A DNA stretch of 44,487 bases from JBJHAX01 sp050480705 (lineage in GTDB: Bacteria; Actinomycetota; Nitriliruptoria; Nitriliruptorales; Nitriliruptoraceae), in assembly GCA_050480705.1 (NCBI GenBank), contig JBJHAX010000018.1, forward strand, positions 1-44,487, written 5' to 3'. How positions within the stretch are numbered: the stretch's first letter is position 1; each line of letters opens with the position of its first letter. A program made the position numbers and the translations under genes. The notes beneath the pieces were generated by a model. That model had not been told where the DNA came from and ran no database searches. It worked only from the letters and a program-made list of their open reading frames with translations. This document shows positions 1 to 7,809 of this stretch, one piece after another.

Positions 1-623
1 GCCGCAGTGCGAAGAGGACCGAGCGCGCGCGGCAGGCGCCTCGCACGGTTGACCACGTCGACACCGCCGCCGACGATCGCGATATTGGCGAACAGACGAG
101 CGTGTGCCTGTCCCGACGCGTCGCGCCAGTGTGCGCGCGCGAGATCGATCGGCATCCTCGACGAGCCCACCAGGTGGGCGACGAGGCGTGAGGGCGGGCG
201 GTCGAGACCGAAGGTTCGCACGAATCCACTGTCCGCGCCGACACCGACCAGGCCGAGCTCGACGCGGGCGGACGGTTCGCCGTCTGGTTCGAGGTCGGCC
301 AGACCGTTGACGACGCCGTGCACGAGGGCGTCGTCGCCGACGGCGACGACCAGGGGCCGTCGCGTCTCGGTCGCGTGCCTGGCCGCATCGCTGGCCGCGT
401 CAACGGATTCCACGAACTGCGTCTCGCAGGCGACGTTCGCCGCGCGCAGGCCCGCCGTCACGACGTCGCAGGCCTCGTCAGCATCCTTGCGGAGCCACCC
501 GGCTGCCACGAGCAGCGCAGGCGAAGCGCTGGCGGCTGGATCCGACACGAGGCGACCTTTGACGTCGAGGGGTGCCGCACGGCCTGGCCTGCGCTGCACC
601 AAGTGAAGCGTCAGCTCGGACAC
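1..623 (-). CDS. Diacylglycerol-kinase-like lipid kinase family protein (3' end cut by window)
   Basis: My own reverse-strand translation from GTG 623 stays open for 207 codons to the window edge. Residues about 36-200 follow the catalytic-domain pattern of diacylglycerol/sphingosine kinases: a beta strand ending in VVAVGDDAL (92-100), HGVVNGL, then LGLVGVGADSGFVRTFGL in the place of the family's P-x-GTxNDFAR segment, and later FANIAIVGGGVDVV. Family members phosphorylate diacylglycerol or related lipids with ATP at the membrane. The family's GGDGT nucleotide motif reads VGDDA here, so activity is uncertain. A stop codon lies 14 codons upstream of GTG 623, so the start is at or near this GTG, although TTG and GTG codons follow within 10 residues. 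The gene begins 90 bp after the helicase stop on the same strand and may be its operon neighbour. Confidence 0.7.
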   Translation of the reverse strand, partial: MSELTLHLVQRRPGRAAPLDVKGRLVSDPAASASPALLVAAGWLRKDADEACDVVTAGLRAANVACETQFVESVDAASDAARHATETRRPLVVAVGDDALVHGVVNGLADLEPDGEPSARVELGLVGVGADSGFVRTFGLDRPPSRLVAHLVGSSRMPIDLARAHWRDASGQAHARLFANIAIVGGGVDVVNRARRLPRALGPLRTA

Positions 624-712
624 GTCCGCCGTGACGACACGACGGCGTTTCGGCGTGCGAGCCTACTGATCGTGGTTGCGCGCCCGGCGCCGCTCCGGGC
701 ACCTCAGCCGTT

Positions 713-3397
713 TCAGGCGTCGACGATGCCGCGCCGCATCACATCGATCGCGGTGGTCGCGGCGTCCGCAACGGCGGTGTTGCCCGCATGGCGCAGCTGA
801 CCGAGCAGATCGATGATCTGCTTGACGTTTCGCACGAAGTCGCCGCCGGTCAGGTCGAGGTCGCCGAGTGCGGTGTCGAGATCGTGGCCGCTCGCCCAGT
901 GCCATCCGGCCGCGATGAAACCCGCGTCGAGATCGCGTGACGGGTCGACGCCCGCCGCCTGCTCGCGTCGACGCAGCTGCGCAGCCAGCTCCCCGACACG
1001 CTCGACCGTCGCCTCCAGGCGAGCCGTGGGCAACCGCGTGACGACGGGCGCATCAGGGGTGCGTGCCTCGAAGACGAACAGTGCCGCGATACCAGCCAGT
1101 TCCGCAGGGTCGAGCGGATCGAACAACTCGTGGCGTATCGCCTCGGCGACGAGCAGGTCGACATCGCTGTAGATCCTGGCCAGACGCAGTCCGTCGCCGG
1201 TCGGCGCCGGGGTCTCGTCGAGATAGCCGAGATCACTGAGCACCTCGCGGATCCGAACGAACTTGCGGACCAGCGACCCGGTGGCGCGTGTGATCTCGGA
1301 GCGCAGGCGCGCCGCTTCGTCGGCGAGTTCGTCCGACCGGTACTGCCATCGTTCGTGGTCTGCCCGGTCAGGGCACCGGTGACAGGGGTGGTCGCGCACA
1401 CGCGCGCGCAACTGCTCGATCGCGCTGCGTTCGGCGGCGTCGTCATCCGTATCGCCGGACACGCGGGTGGCCGGCGGTACGTCGACCGCTGCGAGCTCGC
1501 GCCCGATGGCACGGCGATAGTCGCGCTGCCTGGGATTGCCGGATCTCGGCAGCCGCACCCTGTCGATGACCTCAGGCGCGTCGGTGAACTCGCGCGGCCC
1601 GACACGTCCGAGCGCCCCAGAGCCGGAGACGACCTGCGCCAGAGGCGTGCCTGAACGACTGACATGCACGCCGACGACGGCCGTGGCCGTGCCGTCGGTC
1701 GGATGCCGCAGAACATCGCCGGGCCGCAGGCCGGCGATGGCGTCACCGACCTGCTGTTCGTGGCGGCGGCGCCGCGTGCGTGCATGCTGCTTTTCGCGCG
1801 CAGACAGCTCGCGCCTGATGCGCCAGTACGCCTCCCAGTCGCCGGCGTCGCAGTCCAGATGCGCCGCGTACCCGGCGATGCCTTCGTCGAGTTCACGGAG
1901 CCGGTCGGCGCGTCTGGCTACCCCGGCATCGGCCTCGAACTGAGCGAAGGACGAACCCAGCAGCGCCTCAGCATGTGCGAGATCGTGGTGGCGGAGCAGG
2001 TTGACCGTCATGTTGTACGAGGGGGTAAAGGAACTCACCAACGGGTACGAGCGCGTGCCGACGAGACCGGCGACCGAGGTGAACGCGATGTCGCGCTGGT
2101 GCAGGACGACGGCGTGGCCGACGCGGTCGATACCGCGGCGTCCCGCGCGACCGGTCAACTGGGTGTACTCGCCTGGCGTGAGCATCACGTGCGCGTCGCC
2201 GTTCCATTTCTCGAGCCGCTCGAGCACAACGGTGCGCGCGGGCATGTTGATGCCCAGCGCCAGCGTCTCGGTGGCGACGACGACCTTGAGCAGGCCGCGC
2301 TGGAAGAGGACCTCCACACACTCCTTGAACGCCGGCACCATCCCGGCATGATGGGCAGCGAGCCCGTCGACGAGGCCCGTGCGCCAGTCGTCGAAGCCCA
2401 GCACGTCGAGATCGCTGCGGGGAAGCTCCGCAACCATCGTGTCGACGATCGCTGCGATCTCGTCGCGTTCGTCGGGTGAGGTGAGGCGCACACCAGCGTG
2501 GCGAAGCTGTTCAACGGCCTTGTCGCAACCTGATCGCGAAAAGACGAACAGGATCGCAGGCAGCCATCGACGCCGCGCCAGTTCCTCGACGACCTCGGGG
2601 CGGGACGGCCACCGCAACCTCGGCCCCTGCGGGACGCGTCGTCCACGCTTGGTCACACGACCCTGCTGGCGCGCGCGCCGCTCGAGCATCACCACATCGG
2701 GGTTGGGCACCCCTGCGAGGGCCTGGGCGGCCCGTGCTCGGTGACGAGTGTCCCCGCCGCCTTGCCGTGAGGTTGTGAACGTGTCGTGCACGGTGCCGTT
2801 CACGAAATAGTGGTGACGCAGCGGCACGGGACGACGTTCTTCGACGACCACCTCGCAGCCGCCACGCACCTGATCGAGCCAGCGACCGAACGTCTCGGCG
2901 TTCGACACCGTCGCCGACAGCGCCGAGAGCTGCACCGTTCGGGGCAGTTGGATGATGACTTCCTCCCAGACCGCGCCTCGGCTGCGGTCGGCGAGGTAGT
3001 GGACTTCGTCGAGCACGACGTGGGTGAGACCTTCGAGAGCCTGCGACGCCTCGTAGATCATGTTGCGGAGCACCTCGGTCGTCATCACCACGACCGGCGC
3101 CCCGCCGTTGACGCTCCGGTCGCCGGTGAGCAGGCCGACCGCGTCGTGGCCATGCCGCTCGGCGAGTTCGCGATGCTTCTGGTTCGACAGCGCCTTGATC
3201 GGCGTGGTGTAGAACGCCCGCCCGCCACGCTTGATGGCGTCGCGGCACGCGAACGCGCCGACGACGGTCTTGCCGGCACCGGTCGGGGCGGCGACGAGGA
3301 CGGACCGTCCGCGGGTGAGCGCGTTCATGGCGCGCCGCTGGAAGTCGTCGAACTCGAACCCGAGCTCGCGCGCGAATTCGTCGATGTCGCTGCTCAT
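713..3397 (-). CDS. helY: HelY-like DEAD/DEVH-box superfamily II helicase
   Basis: This 894-residue protein has the Ski2/Mtr4 helicase layout. Walker A APTGAGKT is at 37-44, the DEVH box at 130-133 and SAT motif III at 161-163. Next come a second RecA domain with GLAAHHAGMVPAFK and TETLALGINMPARTVV and the motif VI region QLTGRAGRRGID, followed by a long C-terminal DSHCT-type helical region. Such enzymes unwind RNA or DNA with ATP, usually 3' to 5'; the bacterial role is not well defined. The ATG overlaps the stop of the upstream membrane-protein gene by 4 bp (ATGA), indicating coupled translation. A helY homologue downstream of tatC and pafABC is also the mycobacterial arrangement, which supports the name. 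Confidence 0.93.
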   Translation of the reverse strand: MSSDIDEFARELGFEFDDFQRRAMNALTRGRSVLVAAPTGAGKTVVGAFACRDAIKRGGRAFYTTPIKALSNQKHRELAERHGHDAVGLLTGDRSVNGGAPVVVMTTEVLRNMIYEASQALEGLTHVVLDEVHYLADRSRGAVWEEVIIQLPRTVQLSALSATVSNAETFGRWLDQVRGGCEVVVEERRPVPLRHHYFVNGTVHDTFTTSRQGGGDTRHRARAAQALAGVPNPDVVMLERRARQQGRVTKRGRRVPQGPRLRWPSRPEVVEELARRRWLPAILFVFSRSGCDKAVEQLRHAGVRLTSPDERDEIAAIVDTMVAELPRSDLDVLGFDDWRTGLVDGLAAHHAGMVPAFKECVEVLFQRGLLKVVVATETLALGINMPARTVVLERLEKWNGDAHVMLTPGEYTQLTGRAGRRGIDRVGHAVVLHQRDIAFTSVAGLVGTRSYPLVSSFTPSYNMTVNLLRHHDLAHAEALLGSSFAQFEADAGVARRADRLRELDEGIAGYAAHLDCDAGDWEAYWRIRRELSAREKQHARTRRRRHEQQVGDAIAGLRPGDVLRHPTDGTATAVVGVHVSRSGTPLAQVVSGSGALGRVGPREFTDAPEVIDRVRLPRSGNPRQRDYRRAIGRELAAVDVPPATRVSGDTDDDAAERSAIEQLRARVRDHPCHRCPDRADHERWQYRSDELADEAARLRSEITRATGSLVRKFVRIREVLSDLGYLDETPAPTGDGLRLARIYSDVDLLVAEAIRHELFDPLDPAELAGIAALFVFEARTPDAPVVTRLPTARLEATVERVGELAAQLRRREQAAGVDPSRDLDAGFIAAGWHWASGHDLDTALGDLDLTGGDFVRNVKQIIDLLGQLRHAGNTAVADAATTAIDVMRRGIVDA

Positions 3398-4035
3398 CGT
3401 CGGCCTTCGCGCAGGTCGGTGAGCGGGCCTGGTGGTGCGACATCGGCGCGTTGACCGGTCAGGTCCGAGATCGATGCTCTCGCGGACTGGGTGAGTTGTT
3501 CACTTCGCTGCCGGAGCCGACCGACCTCCGTGGTCAGGTCCTGGCGCGCGGTGGCATCGGCGACGTCGGCGGCATGTCCGAGTACTTCGACCGCGTCGCG
3601 CGACAGGGCGATCGCACCGAGAAGCTGGCGCTGCACCGGTCGTGCGGTGGCGGGCAGATCGACACCGGCGAGTCTCAGCAGTGCCGAGTCGTAGGCCTGT
3701 ATCCACTCGTCGTAGGACTCGTGGACGAGCGTCGGGTCGCCGTCACGGCGCAACGCGACAAGGGCTTCGGCCACCGGCGCACGATCGTCTGAGGCCGAGG
3801 TCCACACGCTGTCGGCGTCGATGACGATGGGAAGCACGAGTTCTTCGAGCACACGCGCAGCGTCGACTTCGGCGCTCGGCGCGGTCGCCCGCCCGACGGC
3901 CAGTCCGATGAGCACGCCCAGTGCCAGCGCGAGGGTGAGCAGACCCGGCCGCCACCGGGAGCTCAGCCGCCGCCACGCGAGCAACCGCTCACGCGCTGCG
4001 CCTGTCTCGACCTGCGGGGCGCCCACGTCACGCAT
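3394..4035 (-). CDS. Membrane-anchored protein of unknown function between tatC and helY
   Basis: This 213-residue protein has a basic N-terminus (residues 16-30, rich in Arg), a single hydrophobic segment at about 31-48 and then a mainly helical, acidic domain. The region 140-190 looks able to form a coiled coil. The positive-inside rule places the large C-terminal part outside the membrane. I recognise no enzyme motif. Its start overlaps the end of tatC by 8 bp and its TGA overlaps the helicase ATG, so it is translated as part of the tatA-tatC-helY chain and is very likely real. It could be an envelope protein or a partner of the helicase; the sequence alone does not decide. Confidence 0.8.
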   Translation of the reverse strand: MRDVGAPQVETGAARERLLAWRRLSSRWRPGLLTLALALGVLIGLAVGRATAPSAEVDAARVLEELVLPIVIDADSVWTSASDDRAPVAEALVALRRDGDPTLVHESYDEWIQAYDSALLRLAGVDLPATARPVQRQLLGAIALSRDAVEVLGHAADVADATARQDLTTEVGRLRQRSEQLTQSARASISDLTGQRADVAPPGPLTDLREGRR

Positions 4036-4858
4036 CCTGCGTCGCAGGCGGCAGCCGGCGGCGACGTGAGCGTTCGATCAACCAGGCGGCGCCGATCGAC
4101 AGTTCGTAGAAGGCCACCATCGGAAGGGCGAGCAGCATCAAGGTGAACGCGTCGGTGGTCGGCGTGATGAACGCAGCTGCGATGAACATCAGCACGACCG
4201 CGTACGGGCGCGCACGCCGCAGCGACGAGGCTCGCACGACCCCGACGATGGCGAGGAAGATCAGGACGAGCGGCAGCTCGAACACCAGACCGAACGCCAC
4301 CGACATCGTGAGGAAAAACGACAGGTACTCGTCCGCGGACAGCATCGGGGCGATGCCGGGGCCGCCGAGGCCGAGCAGGATGCGCAGACCCTGGGGAATG
4401 ACCAGGTACGCGAACACGATTCCCGCTGCGAACATCAGCTGGCTGAGCACCACGAACGGCCACGTCCACCGGCGCTCGGTCCGGGTCAGCCCGGGCGTGA
4501 CGAAACGCCACAGCTGGTAGAGGATGACCGGCGCGGCGAGGAATAGCCCGACGACGACAGCGGTCTTGATGCGCACCGAGAACGGTTCCAACGGCCTGAG
4601 CGCGATGAGCCGGCAGGGCCCGTCGGGCCGAAGATCGGCGGGGACCGAACAGTAAGGGGCGATCAGCAGCTCAAGCAGATGCGGGAAGAGGACGTATCCG
4701 ACGGCCGAACCGAGCGCCAGCGCAACGAGTGCGCGCAGCAGACGTGAGCGCAGCTCACGGAGGTGATCGAGGAGCGGCATCTGCGCCCGGGAGACAGCGT
4801 CGTCGGGTCCCAGCGACTGGTCGGGATCGTTCGCGATCGGATCAGGACTCCGTGTCAC
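4028..4858 (-). CDS. tatC: Sec-independent protein translocase TatC
   Basis: This 276-residue polytopic membrane protein is the receptor of the twin-arginine translocase, which exports folded proteins. After a cytoplasmic N-terminal extension of about 26 residues comes the family signature MPLLDHLRELRSRL. Six predicted membrane segments follow, with the conserved periplasmic loop RPLEPFSVRIK and the later stretch FVTPGLTRTERRW. The cytoplasmic C-terminus is very basic (ERSRRRRLP). The start is GTG, lying 17 bp inside the end of tatA, so TatA and TatC are translationally coupled. The order pafC-tatA-tatC-helY is as in mycobacteria, here with two extra small genes between pafC and tatA. No tatB is present in the window, which is usual for actinobacteria, where it is encoded elsewhere or absent. 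Confidence 0.95.
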   Translation of the reverse strand: MTRSPDPIANDPDQSLGPDDAVSRAQMPLLDHLRELRSRLLRALVALALGSAVGYVLFPHLLELLIAPYCSVPADLRPDGPCRLIALRPLEPFSVRIKTAVVVGLFLAAPVILYQLWRFVTPGLTRTERRWTWPFVVLSQLMFAAGIVFAYLVIPQGLRILLGLGGPGIAPMLSADEYLSFFLTMSVAFGLVFELPLVLIFLAIVGVVRASSLRRARPYAVVLMFIAAAFITPTTDAFTLMLLALPMVAFYELSIGAAWLIERSRRRRLPPATQDA

Positions 4859-5036
4859 GCTCCGTCGGATCCGCTTCGGACGCGTCGTCGCCCTCGGCAG
4901 CTTCCCGCGTCGCCTTTCGGAACTCCTTTATCGACTTGCCCATCGATCCTGCGAGGTCGGGCAGCTTGCGGGCGCCGAACAGCAGCAGCACGATGAACAG
5001 GATGATGAGAAGTTCGGCTCCTCCGGGCAGACTCAT
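4842..5036 (-). CDS. tatA: Twin-arginine translocase subunit TatA
   Basis: This small (64-residue) pore-forming subunit of the Tat export system has the full TatA layout. A short N-terminus precedes a single membrane helix ending in LLLFGARKLPDLAGSMG, which holds the conserved FG-x-x-K-L-P-x-L hinge. Then come the amphipathic helix SIKEFRKATRE and an acidic tail. I placed the start at ATG 5036 rather than the in-frame start 24 bp upstream, because a GAGG Shine-Dalgarno sits about 7 bases before it and MSLPGGAELLI is a typical TatA N-terminus. The gene overlaps tatC by 17 bp. Confidence 0.93.
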   Translation of the reverse strand: MSLPGGAELLIILFIVLLLFGARKLPDLAGSMGKSIKEFRKATREAAEGDDASEADPTERDTES

Positions 5037-5148
5037 GATCGCGCCTCGCTTCGTGGGCACGGCGCGAGCGAGGACATCCGCACCGACGCGGCGAGTCTAT
5101 CGGTCGAGGCAGCGCCTAGACACCCGGCAACGACCACGCGGGGCCCGT

Positions 5149-5364
5149 TCAGTCGTCGCCTGCCGTGCGCTCTGCGATGCGTTCGAGTTCCTCGGTGAGC
5201 ATCGCCACGTCGCGCTGAAGGCGTTCGACGTCGGGCATGACCTCGTCGTAGAGGACCGTGACCTCAGCGACCACCGACCGCAGGCGCCGGTAAACGACGA
5301 AGCCGAACACCGCGAGGATCACCAGGGTCCCCACGGCGGTCACGAGAACCGTGGTCCACACCAC
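5149..5364 (-). CDS. Small single-pass membrane protein with coiled coil
   Basis: This 71-residue protein starts with a hydrophobic helix at about residues 2-25, followed by YRRLR as the cytoplasmic anchor. A heptad-patterned acidic helix at about 30-66 (VERLQRDVAMLTEELERIAE) should form a coiled coil. The GTG start is preceded by GGAGG at 4-5 bases, which supports translation. It lies between a zinc-ribbon gene and tatA on the same strand. The function is unknown. The layout recalls small scaffold or division-type membrane proteins, but there is no specific family signature. Confidence 0.7.
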   Translation of the reverse strand: MVWTTVLVTAVGTLVILAVFGFVVYRRLRSVVAEVTVLYDEVMPDVERLQRDVAMLTEELERIAERTAGDD

Positions 5365-5402
5365 ACGCGCCTCCGTCGCCGCGTGGGAGTGTAGGCGTCA
5401 GT

Positions 5403-5771
5403 TCAGCGTGTGCCCGACAGCAGCTCGAGGAACCAGTCATCGCTCTCGAGCAGCAGATGCAGGTCCAGCAGGTCGTCGTAGGTGAGCGCCGGACCGTCAC
5501 GCGGCGCCTCGGGATGGGCTGTCATGCCGGGAGCGGACACAGCCGGATGAACCGACATGCCTGGGTCGCCGGAGGCCACGGACACACCGCCACCGATCAG
5601 CAGCCGAGCGACGCGGGAGTCGGCGGGTTTACGCACCGGCGTGCCGCAACTGGGGCACTGGAATCCGTACCAGCCGCCACCCAGCGACTCCGCGACGAGG
5701 TGCAGCACGACATCGCCCGCGCCGACTTCGACCTCGCCGCAGTGTGGACAGGTCGTCCGAATACGCGTCAT
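5403..5771 (-). CDS. Zinc-ribbon protein of unknown function
   Basis: This 122-residue protein begins with a treble or ribbon zinc site: CxxC at residues 8-11 (CPHCG) and a second CxxC at 39-42 (CPSCG) separated by a beta-rich stretch. The middle is low in pattern, and the C-terminus is a conserved-looking helix, YDDLLDLHLLLESDDWFLELL. I chose ATG 5771 (MTRIRTTCPHCG) because a longer reading in the same frame would run far into pafC. The gene sits 58 bp after pafC. The ribbon could bind nucleic acid or a protein partner; no catalytic motif is visible. Confidence 0.72.
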   Translation of the reverse strand: MTRIRTTCPHCGEVEVGAGDVVLHLVAESLGGGWYGFQCPSCGTPVRKPADSRVARLLIGGGVSVASGDPGMSVHPAVSAPGMTAHPEAPRDGPALTYDDLLDLHLLLESDDWFLELLSGTR

Positions 5772-5829
5772 CACGCACCTCACCGAAGCTGTGACCATCA
5801 TCGGCGTCGACGCGTATCGCCTGTAGGGC

Positions 5830-6780
5830 TCATCGTCCGTAGTGCCCCAGGACCTTTGCGTCGTCGGCCAGAGCTTGTTCAGCGAGTCGTGTGACCTGCG
5901 CACGCAGTGACGCCGGATGCACGACACGGACCGCACCGCCGGCGCTGAGCACAAGGCGTGCGATCCACCCGGGCGCGTCGGTGTGGAGGACGGCGCGCGC
6001 ACCACCATCGGCACGATCCTCGAGAACGTCGACATCGAGCGCATCGAGGAGCCATCGTCCGTCAGGGCTCAGTTCCAGCGTCACTTCGAGGTCATCACCC
6101 GACGGCCGGTAACGCGGCAACGGCAGGTCAGCAGGCGCCTGGACGCGAACCGGCTCCGCCAGGACCTGCAGGTCGAGCACACGGTCCATGCGGAACACGC
6201 GCTCACCGCCCGCCAGGTGATCGTGGCCCTGCAGGTACCACAGGCCGTCTTCCACGCGCAGCCCCCAGGGGTCGACGTGGCGCTCGCGCGGCTCGTCGTC
6301 TGCACGGCCCATGTAGACCAGCAGCACCTGCCTGCCGTCGACGACCGCCTGGCGCGCCATGTTCAGGTGCAACGAGGGTTCGTCGGCGAGCACGTCGGCG
6401 AGCCGGTCGGGCACACCCAGCGCAGCACGGATCTTCTCCACGGCGCTGCGCAAGGCGGGCAGTTCCTCACCCAGCAACTCGACGACCGCGTCGACGGTGA
6501 GGACCAGGCGCAGTGCCTCGGTGGGCGTCGGCCGCAACGGACGCTTGAGTTCGTCGGCCATGCCGACCACGATCCGGTCACCGACGAGGTCGACTTCGAA
6601 CAGGTCACCGCCGCCGAGGCCGGGAAGACCACAGAAGTCGAGGTGCTGCAGATCGCGCCGGATCACACGATCGTCGACACCGAACGCTTCTGCGGTCTCC
6701 GCGACCGACGCGCCCGGACGCTCCAGAAGCCACGGAACCAGCGCGAGCATGCGCGCAACGTCCCCCGCAGCGCCGCTCAC
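5830..6780 (-). CDS. pafC: WYL-domain regulator PafC
   Basis: This 316-residue protein has an N-terminal helix-turn-helix (about 10-50, GASVAETAEAFGVDDRVIRRDL) and a central WYL domain with GLWYLQGHDH and RVFRMDRVLDL. A C-terminal WCX-type extension follows. In mycobacteria PafB and PafC form a heterodimer that activates the LexA-independent DNA-damage regulon, probably by sensing single-stranded nucleic acid through the WYL domain. The GTG start overlaps the pafB stop by 4 bp, as expected for subunits made in equal amounts. The position directly downstream of pafA and pafB confirms the assignment. Confidence 0.93.
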   Translation of the reverse strand: MSGAAGDVARMLALVPWLLERPGASVAETAEAFGVDDRVIRRDLQHLDFCGLPGLGGGDLFEVDLVGDRIVVGMADELKRPLRPTPTEALRLVLTVDAVVELLGEELPALRSAVEKIRAALGVPDRLADVLADEPSLHLNMARQAVVDGRQVLLVYMGRADDEPRERHVDPWGLRVEDGLWYLQGHDHLAGGERVFRMDRVLDLQVLAEPVRVQAPADLPLPRYRPSGDDLEVTLELSPDGRWLLDALDVDVLEDRADGGARAVLHTDAPGWIARLVLSAGGAVRVVHPASLRAQVTRLAEQALADDAKVLGHYGR

Positions 6781-7751
6781 GACCCTGCTCCGGTTGCTTC
6801 GTCACGATGCGCATCTGCCACGCGCGCAAGCGCGTCGCGGTATGCATCACGCAGCTCGGGCGGGTCCAGCACGACCACGTCGGGAGCCAGGCCGAGCAGC
6901 CAGGCGAGGTCACGGCGTGGATCGACGTCGTCGACGCGTGCCAGCATCCATCCGTCATCACGATCTGGATCACCCGACGCCTGCTCGGTGACGGTGCCTC
7001 CGCGTGTTTCGACGGACCATCGAGCGGCGCCGATGACACTCAGGTGAGCTGTGAGCGTCTGCGAACCGGGTCCCGCGACCGCCTGCGCGAGATCGAGGTC
7101 CTCCGGTGGCGAGAACGCCTCCGCCGGACCGAGCGTGTCGGGGTCGCCGACGACGCGGTCGAGCCGGAAGGTGCGCACCGCCCGGCGGTCGTGGTCGCGC
7201 CCGACGAGGTACCAGCTGCCGCGACGTTGGACGACGGCGTAGGGGTCGACGGTGCGTGCAGCCGCAGCACCGTCGGCGCTGCGATAGTCGAACGTGATCG
7301 TTCGTCGTCGCATCACGGCCTCTGCGATGGGGTCGACAACGTCGGCATGCACGGCGATTGACACCGGAGGGCCGGGGTGCGCATCGGCTGGATCGGGAGC
7401 ACGCGCCGCAAGTTTCGTCAGGGTCAGGCGGGTCCCCTCGCCTCCGGTCAGCCGCACAGCGACGGCCAGCGCTGCGACTTCATCCGGGTCGAGATCGATG
7501 TCGGGCAGTTCGTAGTCACGGCGCGCAACGACATAGCCGGGCTCGTCTTCGAAGGTGATTTCCCGGATGTCGATCGGCACCCCCAGGCGCCGCAGATCGT
7601 CCTTGTCGCGCTCGAACATCCGACGGGCCGATTCCGCATCCGACTGTGCGTAGAAGCCGGTGCGGCGTCGAATCTCGGCGAACGTCATCGGACGGCGCGC
7701 CTCGAGCAACGCGATGGTCAGGTTCACCAGGCGCTCAACTTTCGGCGCCAT
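6777..7751 (-). CDS. pafB: WYL-domain regulator PafB
   Basis: This 324-residue protein has an N-terminal helix-turn-helix of the DeoR/WYL type (MAPKVERLVNLTIALLEARR, then MTFAEIRRRTGFY) and a WYL core near residues 165-215 (GSWYLVGRDHDRRAVRTFRLDRV). A C-terminal WCX-like region completes it. It pairs with PafC to control the DNA-damage response; the name (proteasome accessory factor) comes from gene context, not from a role in degradation. A purine-rich GGGGAAAGG lies before the ATG. It is 58 bp downstream of pafA and coupled to pafC. Confidence 0.93.
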   Translation of the reverse strand: MAPKVERLVNLTIALLEARRPMTFAEIRRRTGFYAQSDAESARRMFERDKDDLRRLGVPIDIREITFEDEPGYVVARRDYELPDIDLDPDEVAALAVAVRLTGGEGTRLTLTKLAARAPDPADAHPGPPVSIAVHADVVDPIAEAVMRRRTITFDYRSADGAAAARTVDPYAVVQRRGSWYLVGRDHDRRAVRTFRLDRVVGDPDTLGPAEAFSPPEDLDLAQAVAGPGSQTLTAHLSVIGAARWSVETRGGTVTEQASGDPDRDDGWMLARVDDVDPRRDLAWLLGLAPDVVVLDPPELRDAYRDALARVADAHRDEATGAGS

Positions 7752-7809
7752 CTGCGACGACCTTTCCCCGATGTCTCATCGTCTGCGAGAACCAGATGCC
7801 AAACGGTCG

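Noticed and set aside
5830..7751. WYL proteins as CRISPR or defence regulators
   Set aside because: The pair sits directly after pafA with the 4-bp overlap typical of PafB-PafC, and no CRISPR array or cas gene is present.
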